Source: Butyrivibrio sp. MC2013 (GTDB taxonomy: Bacteria; Bacillota; Clostridia; Lachnospirales; Lachnospiraceae). Taken from it: DNA of 64,000 bases. Numbering within the stretch: the first letter of the stretch is position 1; every line of letters starts with the position of its first letter. Positions 8,573 to 18,174 of this stretch are shown one piece after another. Where the stretch lies: the NCBI RefSeq assembly GCF_000424585.1, contig NZ_KE384211.1, positions 124,001-188,000 on the forward strand, given 5' to 3'. Below the pieces are notes generated by a model. The model had not been told where the DNA came from. It saw nothing but the letters and a program-made list of their open reading frames with translations, and ran no database searches. The translations under genes and the position numbers were made by a program.

Positions 8573-9730
8573 TTACTTGAATATCTCAAGCATTGATCTC
8601 CTAAAAGCATCATAGGAGCATAGATCCTTGTATGCCCTTCTTGCATTATCTCTCATAGATGCCTCATATACAGGCACGTCTCCTGACATATCCAGATCAC
8701 TGCTGCTGATGCCACAGCCATAGCGTCTTATGATATCTTCAGTATCACCGCTGATATGATTCAGGATAGGAAGGCCCATCTTTAGATAATCTGCAGCCTT
8801 CATAGACAGGCCAACAGTCACATCCTTTTTCATGACATTCAGTCCAAAGTGGCAGCCTGAGAAAATTCTGTATTTCTCGTTGATATCAAAAACTGCGCCA
8901 TAGTCTATAACATTCGCTCCGGCCTCCTTTAGACGATCTATAAATTCCTCGTAGCGCTCTCCCTTTCCTACTACTCTCACTTCCACGGGCCTATATTTCA
9001 TAAGGCGCTTTATTTCATAGATGATCCTGTCTATATCAATAATATTATTGACACTGCCCAGATATCCCACTATCCATTTGTCTAAGGGCAGCTCGCAGCT
9101 AGCACTATAGAGATTATTGATAAAATCGTCATCCTCAGGACTCCCCGCCCAGTAGACCGTCTTCAACAGGGTATCAGCTGATATATATTTCCTGATATAG
9201 CTATGATATAGATCACATTCTGTAACTATGATATCGAAGTGTTTCAGGCTCTTATTTCTCACATCAGCCCATAGCTTAAAGGGAAAGCCACGCCCCTTAC
9301 CGGGGAAGCTCTCCGGCCACAGGTCTATGATATCTCCTATGACCTTTACGCCCTTTCTGCTATAGCTCCGCGCCAGGAGACTCTGACTATTGGGCGGCAT
9401 TACCAGATATAATATGTCAAAGCTGTCCTTTTTCAGAAGCCTGGCTGCTTTATAGCTAAAATCTATATGAGATAATATTCTCTTTACAGAGATATTCTTC
9501 TTGTAAGGCAAGGTGGATATACGATCTATTTTAATCTGCCTTATTAAATTCTCTCCCGGGATATCAGTATTATCACCAATAGAAGAAGCGTAGATCCTGC
9601 ACTTCCTGATATGATCATAATCTGATAAATAGAGGGACAGTTCATAGCCCTCATCTGCAAGGACGCGGGCCAGGAGCATAACCCTGTATTCAAAAACCGA
9701 TGAAGAAGATACTATTGCTACTCTTGTCAT
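8573..9730 (-). CDS. Glycosyltransferase family 4-like protein
   Basis: 385 residues with a GT-B architecture. The N-terminal part begins with a Rossmann strand (VAIVSSSSVFEYRVMLLARVL). The C-terminal part has WIVGYLGSV, VRVVGKGE, VIDYGAVF and KAADYLKMGLPIL, typical of GT4 donor domains. The product is likely a cytoplasmic transferase building the polysaccharide repeat unit. It follows the polymerase/ligase-like gene by three bases, so the two are probably translated from one message. Sugar specificity is not determinable here. Confidence 0.85.
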   Translation of the reverse strand: MTRVAIVSSSSVFEYRVMLLARVLADEGYELSLYLSDYDHIRKCRIYASSIGDNTDIPGENLIRQIKIDRISTLPYKKNISVKRILSHIDFSYKAARLLKKDSFDILYLVMPPNSQSLLARSYSRKGVKVIGDIIDLWPESFPGKGRGFPFKLWADVRNKSLKHFDIIVTECDLYHSYIRKYISADTLLKTVYWAGSPEDDDFINNLYSASCELPLDKWIVGYLGSVNNIIDIDRIIYEIKRLMKYRPVEVRVVGKGERYEEFIDRLKEAGANVIDYGAVFDINEKYRIFSGCHFGLNVMKKDVTVGLSMKAADYLKMGLPILNHISGDTEDIIRRYGCGISSSDLDMSGDVPVYEASMRDNARRAYKDLCSYDAFRRSMLEIFK

Positions 9731-9733
9731 AGA

Positions 9734-11467
9734 TCAATAACCATCTCCTTTTTTGGCCCTGGCAAGCCATGCGCCGTAGCCCATTATAACAAAGACTATG
9801 GGACTGCAGCAGACCGTCTGATAGGTAAAAAAGTTGTGGGCCATATAAGAGATAATGGCAGCTGCCACAAGGACGGCCCTGATATCCTTCTTATAAAGGG
9901 ATATCATCCTGGACACACTGGTCACAAATATCATAAGATAAGCGCTGCCTCCCAGGATGCCCAGGTTCACATACATATTGAGCCATTCATTGTGAGCACA
10001 GGCTATGGTAGTCTTGCCCCAGCCCGGCACCTCAAAATCAGGAAAATACTCATATATCCTCTTATAAAAGCCGTCAGGTCCTGAGCCTATAAAGAATGAC
10101 AGGATATCCTCTTTAAAATTCCTGCCTATAGTCTCTCCTGCAGCTATCCAGGTGCCGCCTCTCCAGCTTCCCCAATATCTGTCAAAATAGAGATAATTGT
10201 GCCTGGAGGACAGCGCATCCGGAAGAAAGCCTTTGGTATTAAGAAATACATAAACAGGTGCAAGGATCAAAGAAAAGGCAACTATCCCTGCAATTATATT
10301 TCTAAGCAGAATATAACTTGAAGGATCGGGCAAGAAACCCTTCCTGTCAGTAATTCTCATGGATATATACAGGACTATCAGGAGGATCAGCAATATGAGC
10401 ACCGGTGCAGAATGCATGGCCTTATTTAAGAGACCGCTGGATATATCATCATCGCCGTATGCAGTGACCATATCAGGCAAGAGCTTATAGAGAAGTCCTG
10501 CCAGACGAAATGAACCCGTTACTACGATCAATAGTTCTATAAAAGAATAGATATGCCTCTTGTCTATAAATGAAAAACAAAAAAAAGCAAAAAGGCATGA
10601 AAGTATCCCCGGTATAGCACTCTCCGACCAGCCCATGGCCTGATCCATAAAAGCAAATATCATGACTATCATAGACAGTATTCTCACATATATTTTCCTG
10701 CTGTCCCAAAATAGAAAGATAAATACAGGAAGACATACTGTCAGATAGGATGAAAACCAGTTGGGATTACCCATAGTCGTCAGGAAATTCTTGCCTTTGA
10801 CAAGGATATCCAGTGGATCAATGGAAAAGCCATTTATAAAAGCTATGAAAATAACCGTAAAATAGGATGCGCCAAAAACATAATACAAAGCCTTGTATTC
10901 TGTATACGATCTGGATACTGCAAAGTAGATAATGACAAAGGATAACTGCGCAGCAAGGCCCATATACCAGCCCGAATATCCGCCGATCACATTATAGAGC
11001 TTTGGCAGCAGCAGATCCCCGGACTTCTCGGGAAGGCCGCTGTAAGGTGCAAAAAGGGCTGATAATATGCATATAAGCCCGTAACATAGGACTATAATAT
11101 CAGTCATAGAGAACCTGCTCTTTGCTATGATCTCTGACAGGCTTTCCTTTTTCATGATCCTGTATAAGAAAGATAAGATAAATAAAATAGCCAGTATTAT
11201 TATATAGCCAGGTATAAAAGTCTTATTCTTTGTATCGTAATAATAAAATGTCAGTGCTTTATAAAATTTCCATTTAGCTTCGCCAATATCATAATATCCG
11301 TTATGGTAATACAAAGGATGGCAGACTGTCAGGATTATAAGATATACCAGTGTCAGTGCCTTGATAGCCAGGGAGGTGATATCCCTGCCGGTCATTTTTT
11401 TACAGTCAGCTGAAAGCTTTCCTGTTCTGCTCTTTGTCTTATTCTTGCCTGCAAGCTTATTACTCAT
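9734..11467 (-). CDS. O-antigen ligase/polymerase family membrane protein
   Basis: 577 residues with about a dozen hydrophobic segments. The large loop followed by CAHNEWLNMYVNLGILGG (about residue 490) is the Wzy_C/WaaL-type signature, in which a His in the loop is needed for glycan transfer. It likely polymerises or ligates lipid-linked repeat units at the outer face of the membrane. Its ATG overlaps the stop of the upstream initiating transferase (TAATG), so coupling is tight. With the second Wzy-like protein at 5950-7272, this operon carries two candidates for the polymerisation step. Confidence 0.87.
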   Translation of the reverse strand: MSNKLAGKNKTKSRTGKLSADCKKMTGRDITSLAIKALTLVYLIILTVCHPLYYHNGYYDIGEAKWKFYKALTFYYYDTKNKTFIPGYIIILAILFILSFLYRIMKKESLSEIIAKSRFSMTDIIVLCYGLICILSALFAPYSGLPEKSGDLLLPKLYNVIGGYSGWYMGLAAQLSFVIIYFAVSRSYTEYKALYYVFGASYFTVIFIAFINGFSIDPLDILVKGKNFLTTMGNPNWFSSYLTVCLPVFIFLFWDSRKIYVRILSMIVMIFAFMDQAMGWSESAIPGILSCLFAFFCFSFIDKRHIYSFIELLIVVTGSFRLAGLLYKLLPDMVTAYGDDDISSGLLNKAMHSAPVLILLILLIVLYISMRITDRKGFLPDPSSYILLRNIIAGIVAFSLILAPVYVFLNTKGFLPDALSSRHNYLYFDRYWGSWRGGTWIAAGETIGRNFKEDILSFFIGSGPDGFYKRIYEYFPDFEVPGWGKTTIACAHNEWLNMYVNLGILGGSAYLMIFVTSVSRMISLYKKDIRAVLVAAAIISYMAHNFFTYQTVCCSPIVFVIMGYGAWLARAKKGDGY

Positions 11468-12864
11468 CAGTTGTCCTTTTCTTTAAGGAGATTCTCTCTC
11501 CTGGCAGTCATTTCTTCTCTCTTGTCTTCGCCTTCTGTACTCTCTTTTTTAAAGATGATGATCAGAGTCATGAATATGAGCTTGATATCCAGTAATATGG
11601 AATAATTCTCTATATAGATCAGATCCAGACGCAGCTTGTCATAAGACAAGGTATTATATTTGCCATATATCTGGGCATAACCTGTTAGCCCTGCTTTTAC
11701 CTTGAGCCTGTCACCATATTCGCTTATCTCGCTGAGGCCCTTGTGATAGTCATCCTCATGCTCTGCTCTGGGGCCTACAAAACTCATTTCACCCTTTATG
11801 ATATTGATGATCTGAGGTATCTCATCCAGGCGCATGGCTCTGATAAGGCGCCCTACTCTGGTAATGCGGCTGTCTTCCTGCCTTGCCCTGTTTGTGAGCT
11901 CATCTCCTGACAGATCCTTCTTCATGCTCCTGAATTTATACATCTTAAAAGACCTTCCGCCCTCTGTGATCCTCTTTTGCACAAAGAAAACCGGGCCCCC
12001 ATCATCAATGAGTATTGCTATAGCTACAATGATCCCAAGCACTGTAAAAGGGATGATGGCGATGAGGCTAAGTACTATATCCAATAGCCTCTTGGCAATC
12101 TTCTGATCCCTGGATAGTCCCCTTCCCTTTACCAACATCAGCGGAGTATCAAAAAGAGTGATATCCGGAGCACCTTTTATAATGATATCTGTGATCTTGG
12201 GCACCACATAGGTCCTGATCTCGTTGCTATAGCAATATTTCAGGATATTATTCCTGCTAATGGCAGGAATATCATTGAGAATGACACTGTCATGGCGGCT
12301 GATAGCCTCTATGAGCTTATCTCGCCCCTCTTCATAATGGATGATCTCCGTAACAGTATACCTGTCCTGGCGGGTTTCCATCTTGAATTTGATATCCAGC
12401 GCGGAATCGCTGCCATATATCAGCAGCATATTATGGGGAACATAGCTTAGATGATAGATATAGGTATATAAATAACATAGTATCAGAGAAATGCCAAAAT
12501 CAGCCAGAGTCATAAAGAGCATGGGCCATACAGGTACCATGACATTACTGATAAGGGATATCTCAAAATAGGTGATGAAGTTTACAAGAAATTCAGAGAC
12601 CATGGATGCGATAAAGGTCTCTGAGAATTTGAGGTAGCCAAATCTAAAGGCATCGCATAGCTCCATGATAATAAAGGTCAAAAGAGCATATACGCCCACC
12701 AGCACGTACTTACCACGTCCATACATGGGTGCAGTAAACGCCAGTCTGTAATTATATTTCCACACAAGATAGAATACAAGCCCCAGAAGTCCGATCTCAA
12801 ACAAAGACTCCAATCGCCTGATCACTGCCTTGTAGTCATCTCTAATATTATCTGTCTTGTTCAT
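11467..12864 (-). CDS. Polyprenyl-phosphate sugar-1-phosphate transferase (WbaP/WcaJ type)
   Basis: 465 residues. The N-terminal half has four or five membrane segments and a CoA-binding-like domain. The C-terminal half is the bacterial sugar transferase domain: KRLLDIVLSL, GGPVFFVQKR, FKMYKFRSM, MRLDEIPQIINIIKGEMS, FVGPRAE, KAGLTGYAQI. It starts glycan assembly by moving a sugar phosphate from a nucleotide sugar to the lipid carrier. It overlaps the chain-length gene by four bases and the next gene by one. Which sugar it transfers cannot be inferred. Confidence 0.95.
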   Translation of the reverse strand: MNKTDNIRDDYKAVIRRLESLFEIGLLGLVFYLVWKYNYRLAFTAPMYGRGKYVLVGVYALLTFIIMELCDAFRFGYLKFSETFIASMVSEFLVNFITYFEISLISNVMVPVWPMLFMTLADFGISLILCYLYTYIYHLSYVPHNMLLIYGSDSALDIKFKMETRQDRYTVTEIIHYEEGRDKLIEAISRHDSVILNDIPAISRNNILKYCYSNEIRTYVVPKITDIIIKGAPDITLFDTPLMLVKGRGLSRDQKIAKRLLDIVLSLIAIIPFTVLGIIVAIAILIDDGGPVFFVQKRITEGGRSFKMYKFRSMKKDLSGDELTNRARQEDSRITRVGRLIRAMRLDEIPQIINIIKGEMSFVGPRAEHEDDYHKGLSEISEYGDRLKVKAGLTGYAQIYGKYNTLSYDKLRLDLIYIENYSILLDIKLIFMTLIIIFKKESTEGEDKREEMTARRENLLKEKDN

Positions 12865-14516
12865 ACCAGTATCACACCGATCAGATCTGCTTCCAGATCC
12901 CTAATGATCCTAAGCTCTTTGTCAATATCCTTAAAACTGCTCTTATCTCTGCCTTCTACCAGTATCACTGCGCGGCAGTCACTTATAGCAGCAATTGCAG
13001 CAGGGCTTCCTGCCATATTCTCCCCATGGATAATTTCATATCCTGAAAGCTTATCTGCAAGCTTAGATATAAGCTCAGATATAGAGTTTTCATCTGCCAT
13101 GCCGCTTATGACCAGCTTATTATTTCCAATATCAGGCCTTTTCTTTAAGCCGGCTTTGATATTCTCAGCTATATAATCCAGATTGTCATCGCCTGAAAGA
13201 CCTGTGATATCCCCTCTTTTGGCTATCAGGAGCTTATCTATGCCTTTGGCATCAAGGTCACTGCCCCGGTCCAGCTTGCCCAGTATTCTGATGCCCACTG
13301 ACCTGCCTGCAAATACCTTTTCGCAGGTAAAATAAGGAGACATTACATATGTTGCAGCAATATAGATGATCCCCATAAAAAGCAGAGCAAACATAAATGC
13401 TAGGCTCATGATAAGATATGCTCTAAGTCCTATAGAATCCTTGCCTTCACCTTCATATAATGAATAGTCTACTGCAGCGCCTTTTGCAGAGGCAGCCTTT
13501 TTGTCCCTGAGATATAACAGGGCTCTTGCCAGCTCTTTGTCAGATACAGAGCCATTTTCGTATGCTGCAAGCTTGTCACGGATAAAGCTCAGATCATCAA
13601 GGCTTCCTGCAGAGAGATCCCTGGATACGGTATCATAAGTTTTACGAAGCTCCGAGACAGTCTTTTCCAGTTCAATGATCTCATTGTCTGTTATGGACAG
13701 AGTCTCCCTTACAAGACTATCTGCTGTTGCAATGACTTTTCCATTTGAAATATCAAGCTTGTGATCTCCAATTGCAGATCTTACAGTATCGCTATATTGG
13801 CTGATAGCATCTGTAAGATGTTCAGCAATAATATTTACGGTATTTTCATCAGGTCCGATGATACGGACTGTAACTATTGCCGCGCCGCCGCTCATGCTGC
13901 CGGTTATGGCATCTCCTCTATGAAGGGATATAGAAGCTGCGTCATTAGAATGATATGAGCCGTCTTCAAACACATACCTATCTTCATTATAAAAATCCGA
14001 GCTTACTTGAATCAGCTCTGCCACGTCACCTGTAGATACAAGGAGCGCAGCAGCAGCCTCTTCCATATATTCACCGCTCTCTATATAAGTTAAGTATTCA
14101 GACTGTATGAGCATAAGGCTATTAGGCGAAGTGTTCTCATCTCCGTATATGGCCAGCTTCACACTCATGGAAAATACTTTGCCGGGATCAAGAGAAGCAT
14201 AAATTGAATGGGACCTGTAATCCTTGATAGCATCAATCCTATCCGCTGTTTCATCTATAGCTGTTCTTGCATCAATAGCAGATTGCACATACAAGGAATC
14301 GATCCTGGTCTTGTCGGAAGCTGTCAGCATCCCTTCAAGGTCATATCCCCCCGGCGCTTCTAATATGCCAAGCCTAAGTAAGCCTGCGCCCAATATGAGT
14401 CCAATAATTGAGAGGACAAAAAGAAATCTCCATTTAAGGAGAATATGGATAAAGAGATCCTTTAGATCGATCTCATTTTCATTCTTTAGATAATATGAAT
14501 ACTTGCCCCTGTTCAT
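12861..14516 (-). CDS. Wzz-like chain-length determinant with degenerate BY-kinase-like C-terminal domain
   Basis: 551 residues. A membrane segment near 32-52, a long extracytoplasmic coiled region, and a second membrane segment near 370-395 match polysaccharide co-polymerases. After it come ~150 residues arranged like the cytoplasmic tyrosine-kinase module of Wzc (IRILGKLDRG, DYIAENIKAGL, LVISGMADENS, VILVEGRD, DLIGVILV), but the Walker A site is absent (SGMADENS in its place) and no Tyr-rich tail is seen. This looks like a pseudokinase fusion (inference). It is the first gene of the operon, after a GGGGG ribosome site. It likely sets glycan chain length and organises the export complex. Confidence 0.85.
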   Translation of the reverse strand: MNRGKYSYYLKNENEIDLKDLFIHILLKWRFLFVLSIIGLILGAGLLRLGILEAPGGYDLEGMLTASDKTRIDSLYVQSAIDARTAIDETADRIDAIKDYRSHSIYASLDPGKVFSMSVKLAIYGDENTSPNSLMLIQSEYLTYIESGEYMEEAAAALLVSTGDVAELIQVSSDFYNEDRYVFEDGSYHSNDAASISLHRGDAITGSMSGGAAIVTVRIIGPDENTVNIIAEHLTDAISQYSDTVRSAIGDHKLDISNGKVIATADSLVRETLSITDNEIIELEKTVSELRKTYDTVSRDLSAGSLDDLSFIRDKLAAYENGSVSDKELARALLYLRDKKAASAKGAAVDYSLYEGEGKDSIGLRAYLIMSLAFMFALLFMGIIYIAATYVMSPYFTCEKVFAGRSVGIRILGKLDRGSDLDAKGIDKLLIAKRGDITGLSGDDNLDYIAENIKAGLKKRPDIGNNKLVISGMADENSISELISKLADKLSGYEIIHGENMAGSPAAIAAISDCRAVILVEGRDKSSFKDIDKELRIIRDLEADLIGVILV

Positions 14517-14560
14517 AGATGTCTTCCCCCGGGAGTTACAAAAAGTTGGTTACAGGATCA

Positions 14561-14584
14561 AAACGATGTACTATATCATCGTTT
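14561..14584. promoter_or_regulatory. Inverted repeat upstream of the exopolysaccharide operon
   Basis: Perfect 8-bp arms AAACGATG and CATCGTTT around an 8-base AT-rich spacer, 45 bases before the first gene. No T tract follows, so it is more like an operator or leader hairpin than a terminator. Confidence 0.45.
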
Positions 14585-14659
14585 ACTTTTATTAATATAC
14601 ATTCTTTCTTTCATATAATACCACAAAGAGCCGGTTTATTGTCTCATCTTTACTTATAA

Positions 14660-14698
14660 AGCAAACAAGACTTATCACATATTTAAGCGATAAGTCTT
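14660..14698 (-). terminator. Possible terminator after the GH13 gene
   Basis: 10-bp stem AAGACTTATC/GATAAGTCTT (14667-14676, 14689-14698) with a 12-base loop just past the GH13 stop. The following tract (GTTTGCTTTAT) is only moderately T-rich. Confidence 0.5.
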
Positions 14699-14717
14699 AA
14701 GAGTAAGAAGATATATA

Positions 14718-16019
14718 TTATCTCAAGATATAAGCTGTAAGCGGAGGAATTTCTAATCCCCCATCCATAGAACACTTCTTGCACGTTATGATATCTGTGA
14801 GCTCGCCCTTACCGGCATCGAAATATGCGCGGACCGGCTCATCACCTATATTGCAGGCCACAAATACACGCTCTCTTTCGTAGTCTCTCTCCCATACGCA
14901 GTATTTGTTCTGGAGCACAGGAGCCTTGAAATCGCCGTAGAACAGGGGCTTGCAGTCCTTATAGGCAGCAGCGAGTTTTGAGAGATGATCTGTGATCTCA
15001 TTCCAGGAAGGCTCCTCAATAGCGGGACGAAGAGCCGGATCGCCCTCCGACTTATTTCCGTTTATCCCCCATTCACTGCCATAATATACAATAGGTATAC
15101 CCGGCATACCAAACATAAGTGTATATGCAGGAAGTATATGCTCTCGCCTTGTAAGCACAGAAGCGAGCCTAGTTACATCATGATTGTCCAGGAAGCTGAG
15201 CAGGTGTTCCCCTTTATAAAGAGTCCAGTTCTCAGGGCCAAACTGCCTCAGAAGGGAATGGGTGATCTCAAAGAGATTATAGGAATTCATTGAAGAATAT
15301 AGGCCCTTGTAGCACTCATAGTTGGTAGCACTGTGACAGAGGCCATCTCCCATGATCCTGCGATAATCTCCGCCTATCATCTCACCTGTCAGGAAAAAGT
15401 CCTCCTTAAGAGAATCGCAAAAGGACCTGAGTCTTCTGATAAAGTTCTGGTCCAGGCAATATGCCACATCCAGTCTCAGCCCGTCTATATCAAACTCTTC
15501 TATCCAAAATCTCACTGATTCTAAAAGGTAATTTACTACCTCTTCATTAGACAGGTTCAGCTTTACAAGGTCATAATTGCCTTCCCAGCCTTCATACCAA
15601 AGCCCGTCGTTCCAGGCATCATTCCCTGACAGATTGATATTAAACCAGGACAGATACGGTGAGTGCTCCCTTTTCTCCAGCACATCCTTAAAGCCAAAAA
15701 AGCCCCTTCCCACATGATTAAATACACCATCCAGGATCACCTTCTGTCCGTTTTTATGAAGCTTTTTAACCAGGCTCTTAAAATCCTTATTATCACCAAG
15801 CCTGGGATCCAGTTTACGATAATCTCTGGTATTGTATCCATGAGTATCGCTATCAAAGAGGGGATTAAAAAGAACAGCTGTTACTCCCAGCTTCTTGAGA
15901 TGAGGCAGCCATTTCTCGATTTTCTTGATCCTGTGATTAAGTACCCCATCATTTTCAAAAGGCGCTCCTGTCATTCCCAAAGGGTATATCTGATAAAAGA
16001 ATCCTTCATAAGCCCACAT
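14718..16019 (-). CDS. GH13 alpha-amylase-family enzyme, intracellular
   Basis: 433 residues forming the amylase TIM barrel with a short C-terminal domain. The four conserved regions are visible: DGVFNH (97-102), GLRLDVAY with nucleophile D184, LTGEMIG with acid/base E213, and FLDNHD with D281. No signal peptide or carbohydrate-binding module is seen, so it likely acts inside the cell on imported malto-oligosaccharides or stored glycogen, as cyclomaltodextrinase/neopullulanase-type enzymes do. The ATG follows a GGAGG site. It lies between the exopolysaccharide operon and the GGDEF gene and is probably transcribed on its own or from the GGDEF gene's promoter (60-base gap). Confidence 0.93.
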   Translation of the reverse strand: MWAYEGFFYQIYPLGMTGAPFENDGVLNHRIKKIEKWLPHLKKLGVTAVLFNPLFDSDTHGYNTRDYRKLDPRLGDNKDFKSLVKKLHKNGQKVILDGVFNHVGRGFFGFKDVLEKREHSPYLSWFNINLSGNDAWNDGLWYEGWEGNYDLVKLNLSNEEVVNYLLESVRFWIEEFDIDGLRLDVAYCLDQNFIRRLRSFCDSLKEDFFLTGEMIGGDYRRIMGDGLCHSATNYECYKGLYSSMNSYNLFEITHSLLRQFGPENWTLYKGEHLLSFLDNHDVTRLASVLTRREHILPAYTLMFGMPGIPIVYYGSEWGINGNKSEGDPALRPAIEEPSWNEITDHLSKLAAAYKDCKPLFYGDFKAPVLQNKYCVWERDYERERVFVACNIGDEPVRAYFDAGKGELTDIITCKKCSMDGGLEIPPLTAYILR

Positions 16020-16078
16020 ATCCTTTTTGCCTCCTCAGTAGTTGATATTATGAAATGGTTCTTTTGACGCTCAGGTTA

Positions 16079-17839
16079 TTAGAATTCTATATTTGCTGCA
16101 GCCTGCTCCTTCATCTGTCTCTTCTTTTCATACATGGCATTATCGGCATCAACCTCTACCTGGGCCAGAGTCCTGTCATCCCCGTATTTCCATACCGAAT
16201 GCCCATAAGCAAACTGCATATTAACAGAATTATCTGCATTATTCTTATTATAAGCTTCTTCCAGTTCAAAGAGACGGTTAAGCGAATTCAGATACTGCTT
16301 TTCTACATCTCTTCCAAACATGAGAACTGAGAATTCATCGCCGCCCACTCTAAATACATTGCCCACAGATGAAAAGCTGCTAAGCAGAGCTGCTCCCGCG
16401 GATTTGATATACTCATCTCCCATAGCATGTCCAAGACCGTCATTGACCTGCTTTAATCCGTTAAGGTCAAATGAAGATATGAGGATCTCATCATCAAAGG
16501 GTTTTCCAAGGCTAAGCAAATGCTCGCGCTGCATTGACATCTCTTTTTCCATACCCTCAAAAGCTCCTCTGTTGGGGATGCCTGTGAGAGGATCCGTATA
16601 AGCCATTTCCATATAAACGCCGGCAGCATTTGCGCGTTTATTGCTGTTTACTACTTCATTATAGATATTAAAAAGTATGCCAAATACAAAGAAAAGAAGG
16701 CCTACTCTGATCAGCAAAGTATTATCCCTAAGTCCGTGTATACTATAAAAGCCAAGATAACGCAGGGAATCCAATACACCGCAGACAGACAGGATTGCCA
16801 GACCGTAGGTCACACCCGAATCTTCAATATGAAGGTCATTGTCCTTTCTGAATTTCCAGTCTTCAATAAGCCTCGCTCCTACAATCACACCTGAAAGAAT
16901 AGTCATAAGATTGGTCAGTACAGTCATATTATGAAAATCTGCAATATGGCTATAATTCATAAATGCCTGAAAAGCCATCATGCCAATAACAGCAAGCCAT
17001 GCATAGCCCGACAGATTCTTATGAGGCTTGATGGTCACTGCATCTGAGAACATAAGGAAAGGAAATGCAGCCAGCATCAGTGTAAAGTAGTTAATGGTAT
17101 GGACGAGGTCTGACTTGCCCATTACATATTCAATAAAATGGGAATCAAGAAGGGACATCAGTCCCACAAGAACTACAACAATAGCCAGGGACATATATAT
17201 CCTCTTATTAACTTCGCCGTCCAGGAAAGTAGCCATGATAAATACAGATATGGCAGCCACTATCATTATCACGCTGGAAAGAAATGAAGGAAGCGTGGCT
17301 CTAATACATGCTCTGGTATAACTATCAGGATCCTGTATCCTGACATTAAATACAGCAGAAGATTTGTAAATAGGTTTGAGAATTAAATAGAAAGTATTAT
17401 CGGTGTCAGATTTATATAGCTGCATGGTATGGATATGATTCCCGGAAGCATTGCCACCTATTCCACTACCCCTGCCATCAAATTCAAAAGCAGTATAAGA
17501 AGACGCAAACTTCTTCTCAACAACTTTAAAGCTCATATTCTTACTCTGCAGACAGAAATGCTCCTTGCCTGTGAGTTCGGGAAGAGTCTTGTAAAAAACA
17601 AACTCCTTTTCTCCATCAGCCTCGGAGAATTTAACATCCTCGATATTAACGATATCGCCCGTTTCCTCACTGGTCCATTCTCTTGAAAAGTCATAATCAT
17701 AAGCCCCGGATCCATAGGAGGCATCCGCGGAATTATCAAGCCTTATATCTGCGACAGCAAGGCACACAAATATGACAAGGATTATGATCCCCAGCACCAA
17801 GCTTCTTAGTACGTCTTTGTTTGTCCTTAATGTGTTCAT
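16079..17839 (-). CDS. Membrane-bound diguanylate cyclase (GGDEF)
   Basis: 586 residues. An N-terminal anchor and an extracytoplasmic domain (~40-180) are followed by about seven membrane helices, like 7TM sensor proteins. The GGDEF domain begins TDPLTGIPNR and carries DLNGLKQVNDGLGH and an intact RVGGDEF (GGDEF at 499-503), so it should make c-di-GMP from two GTP. The product-inhibition I-site RxxD, expected five residues before GGDEF, is absent: the residues there are SSVG. Upstream on the same strand are a c-di-GMP-I riboswitch, a terminator and a promoter, so control by product may act on the RNA instead (inference). Confidence 0.94.
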   Translation of the reverse strand: MNTLRTNKDVLRSLVLGIIILVIFVCLAVADIRLDNSADASYGSGAYDYDFSREWTSEETGDIVNIEDVKFSEADGEKEFVFYKTLPELTGKEHFCLQSKNMSFKVVEKKFASSYTAFEFDGRGSGIGGNASGNHIHTMQLYKSDTDNTFYLILKPIYKSSAVFNVRIQDPDSYTRACIRATLPSFLSSVIMIVAAISVFIMATFLDGEVNKRIYMSLAIVVVLVGLMSLLDSHFIEYVMGKSDLVHTINYFTLMLAAFPFLMFSDAVTIKPHKNLSGYAWLAVIGMMAFQAFMNYSHIADFHNMTVLTNLMTILSGVIVGARLIEDWKFRKDNDLHIEDSGVTYGLAILSVCGVLDSLRYLGFYSIHGLRDNTLLIRVGLLFFVFGILFNIYNEVVNSNKRANAAGVYMEMAYTDPLTGIPNRGAFEGMEKEMSMQREHLLSLGKPFDDEILISSFDLNGLKQVNDGLGHAMGDEYIKSAGAALLSSFSSVGNVFRVGGDEFSVLMFGRDVEKQYLNSLNRLFELEEAYNKNNADNSVNMQFAYGHSVWKYGDDRTLAQVEVDADNAMYEKKRQMKEQAAANIEF

Positions 17840-18026
17840 CTTATACCTGTCATAGGGCGTTATGCTTAATCTCTAATTCATATAAAATCATAGACTTTCA
17901 GCTATTATTATTTCGGCAGGATACCATTAATTCTTAATCTTTTCCCTGCTTTATCTAATAAGTTCGCACCTGATATGACACTCCCCCCTTTATAGTGATC
18001 AAGAGCAAACAGTAACTATTAAAAGC

Positions 18027-18062
18027 AAAAAAAATAGCTCCTTACAAGCGAATGTAAGGAGC
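18027..18062 (-). terminator. Rho-independent terminator of the riboswitch expression platform
   Basis: Minus-strand stem GCTCCTTACA/TGTAAGGAGC with a 6-base loop (18037-18062). A short TA follows, then eight T (18027-18034). It begins 14 bases after the riboswitch and about 190 bases before the GGDEF start, so it can decide whether the message reaches that gene. Confidence 0.9.
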
Positions 18063-18075
18063 AGTGCTTCTAGTA

Positions 18076-18160
18076 CAGTTGCAACTGGCTGCCATTTTAC
18101 AGGCCCTGTAGCTTTGCGTCATAAGTTTTCACTTATTTTGCCAAATGTAAAGTTGTGTGG
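18076..18160 (-). ncRNA. Cyclic-di-GMP-I (GEMM-I) riboswitch
   Basis: On the minus strand the conserved GEMM-I core is present in order: GGCAAAA, a hairpin closed by a TGAAAA tetraloop-type loop, then GACGCAAAGC, TACAGGGCCT, and ATGGCAGCCAGTTG. The outer stem can form from CAACT (5') and AGTTG (3'). A terminator follows and the downstream gene encodes a diguanylate cyclase. Whether ligand turns expression on or off cannot be read with confidence; the 3' side contains the palindrome CAGTTGCAACTG, which could form a competing fold. Confidence 0.92.
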
Positions 18161-18174
18161 ATTCAACGAAAACA

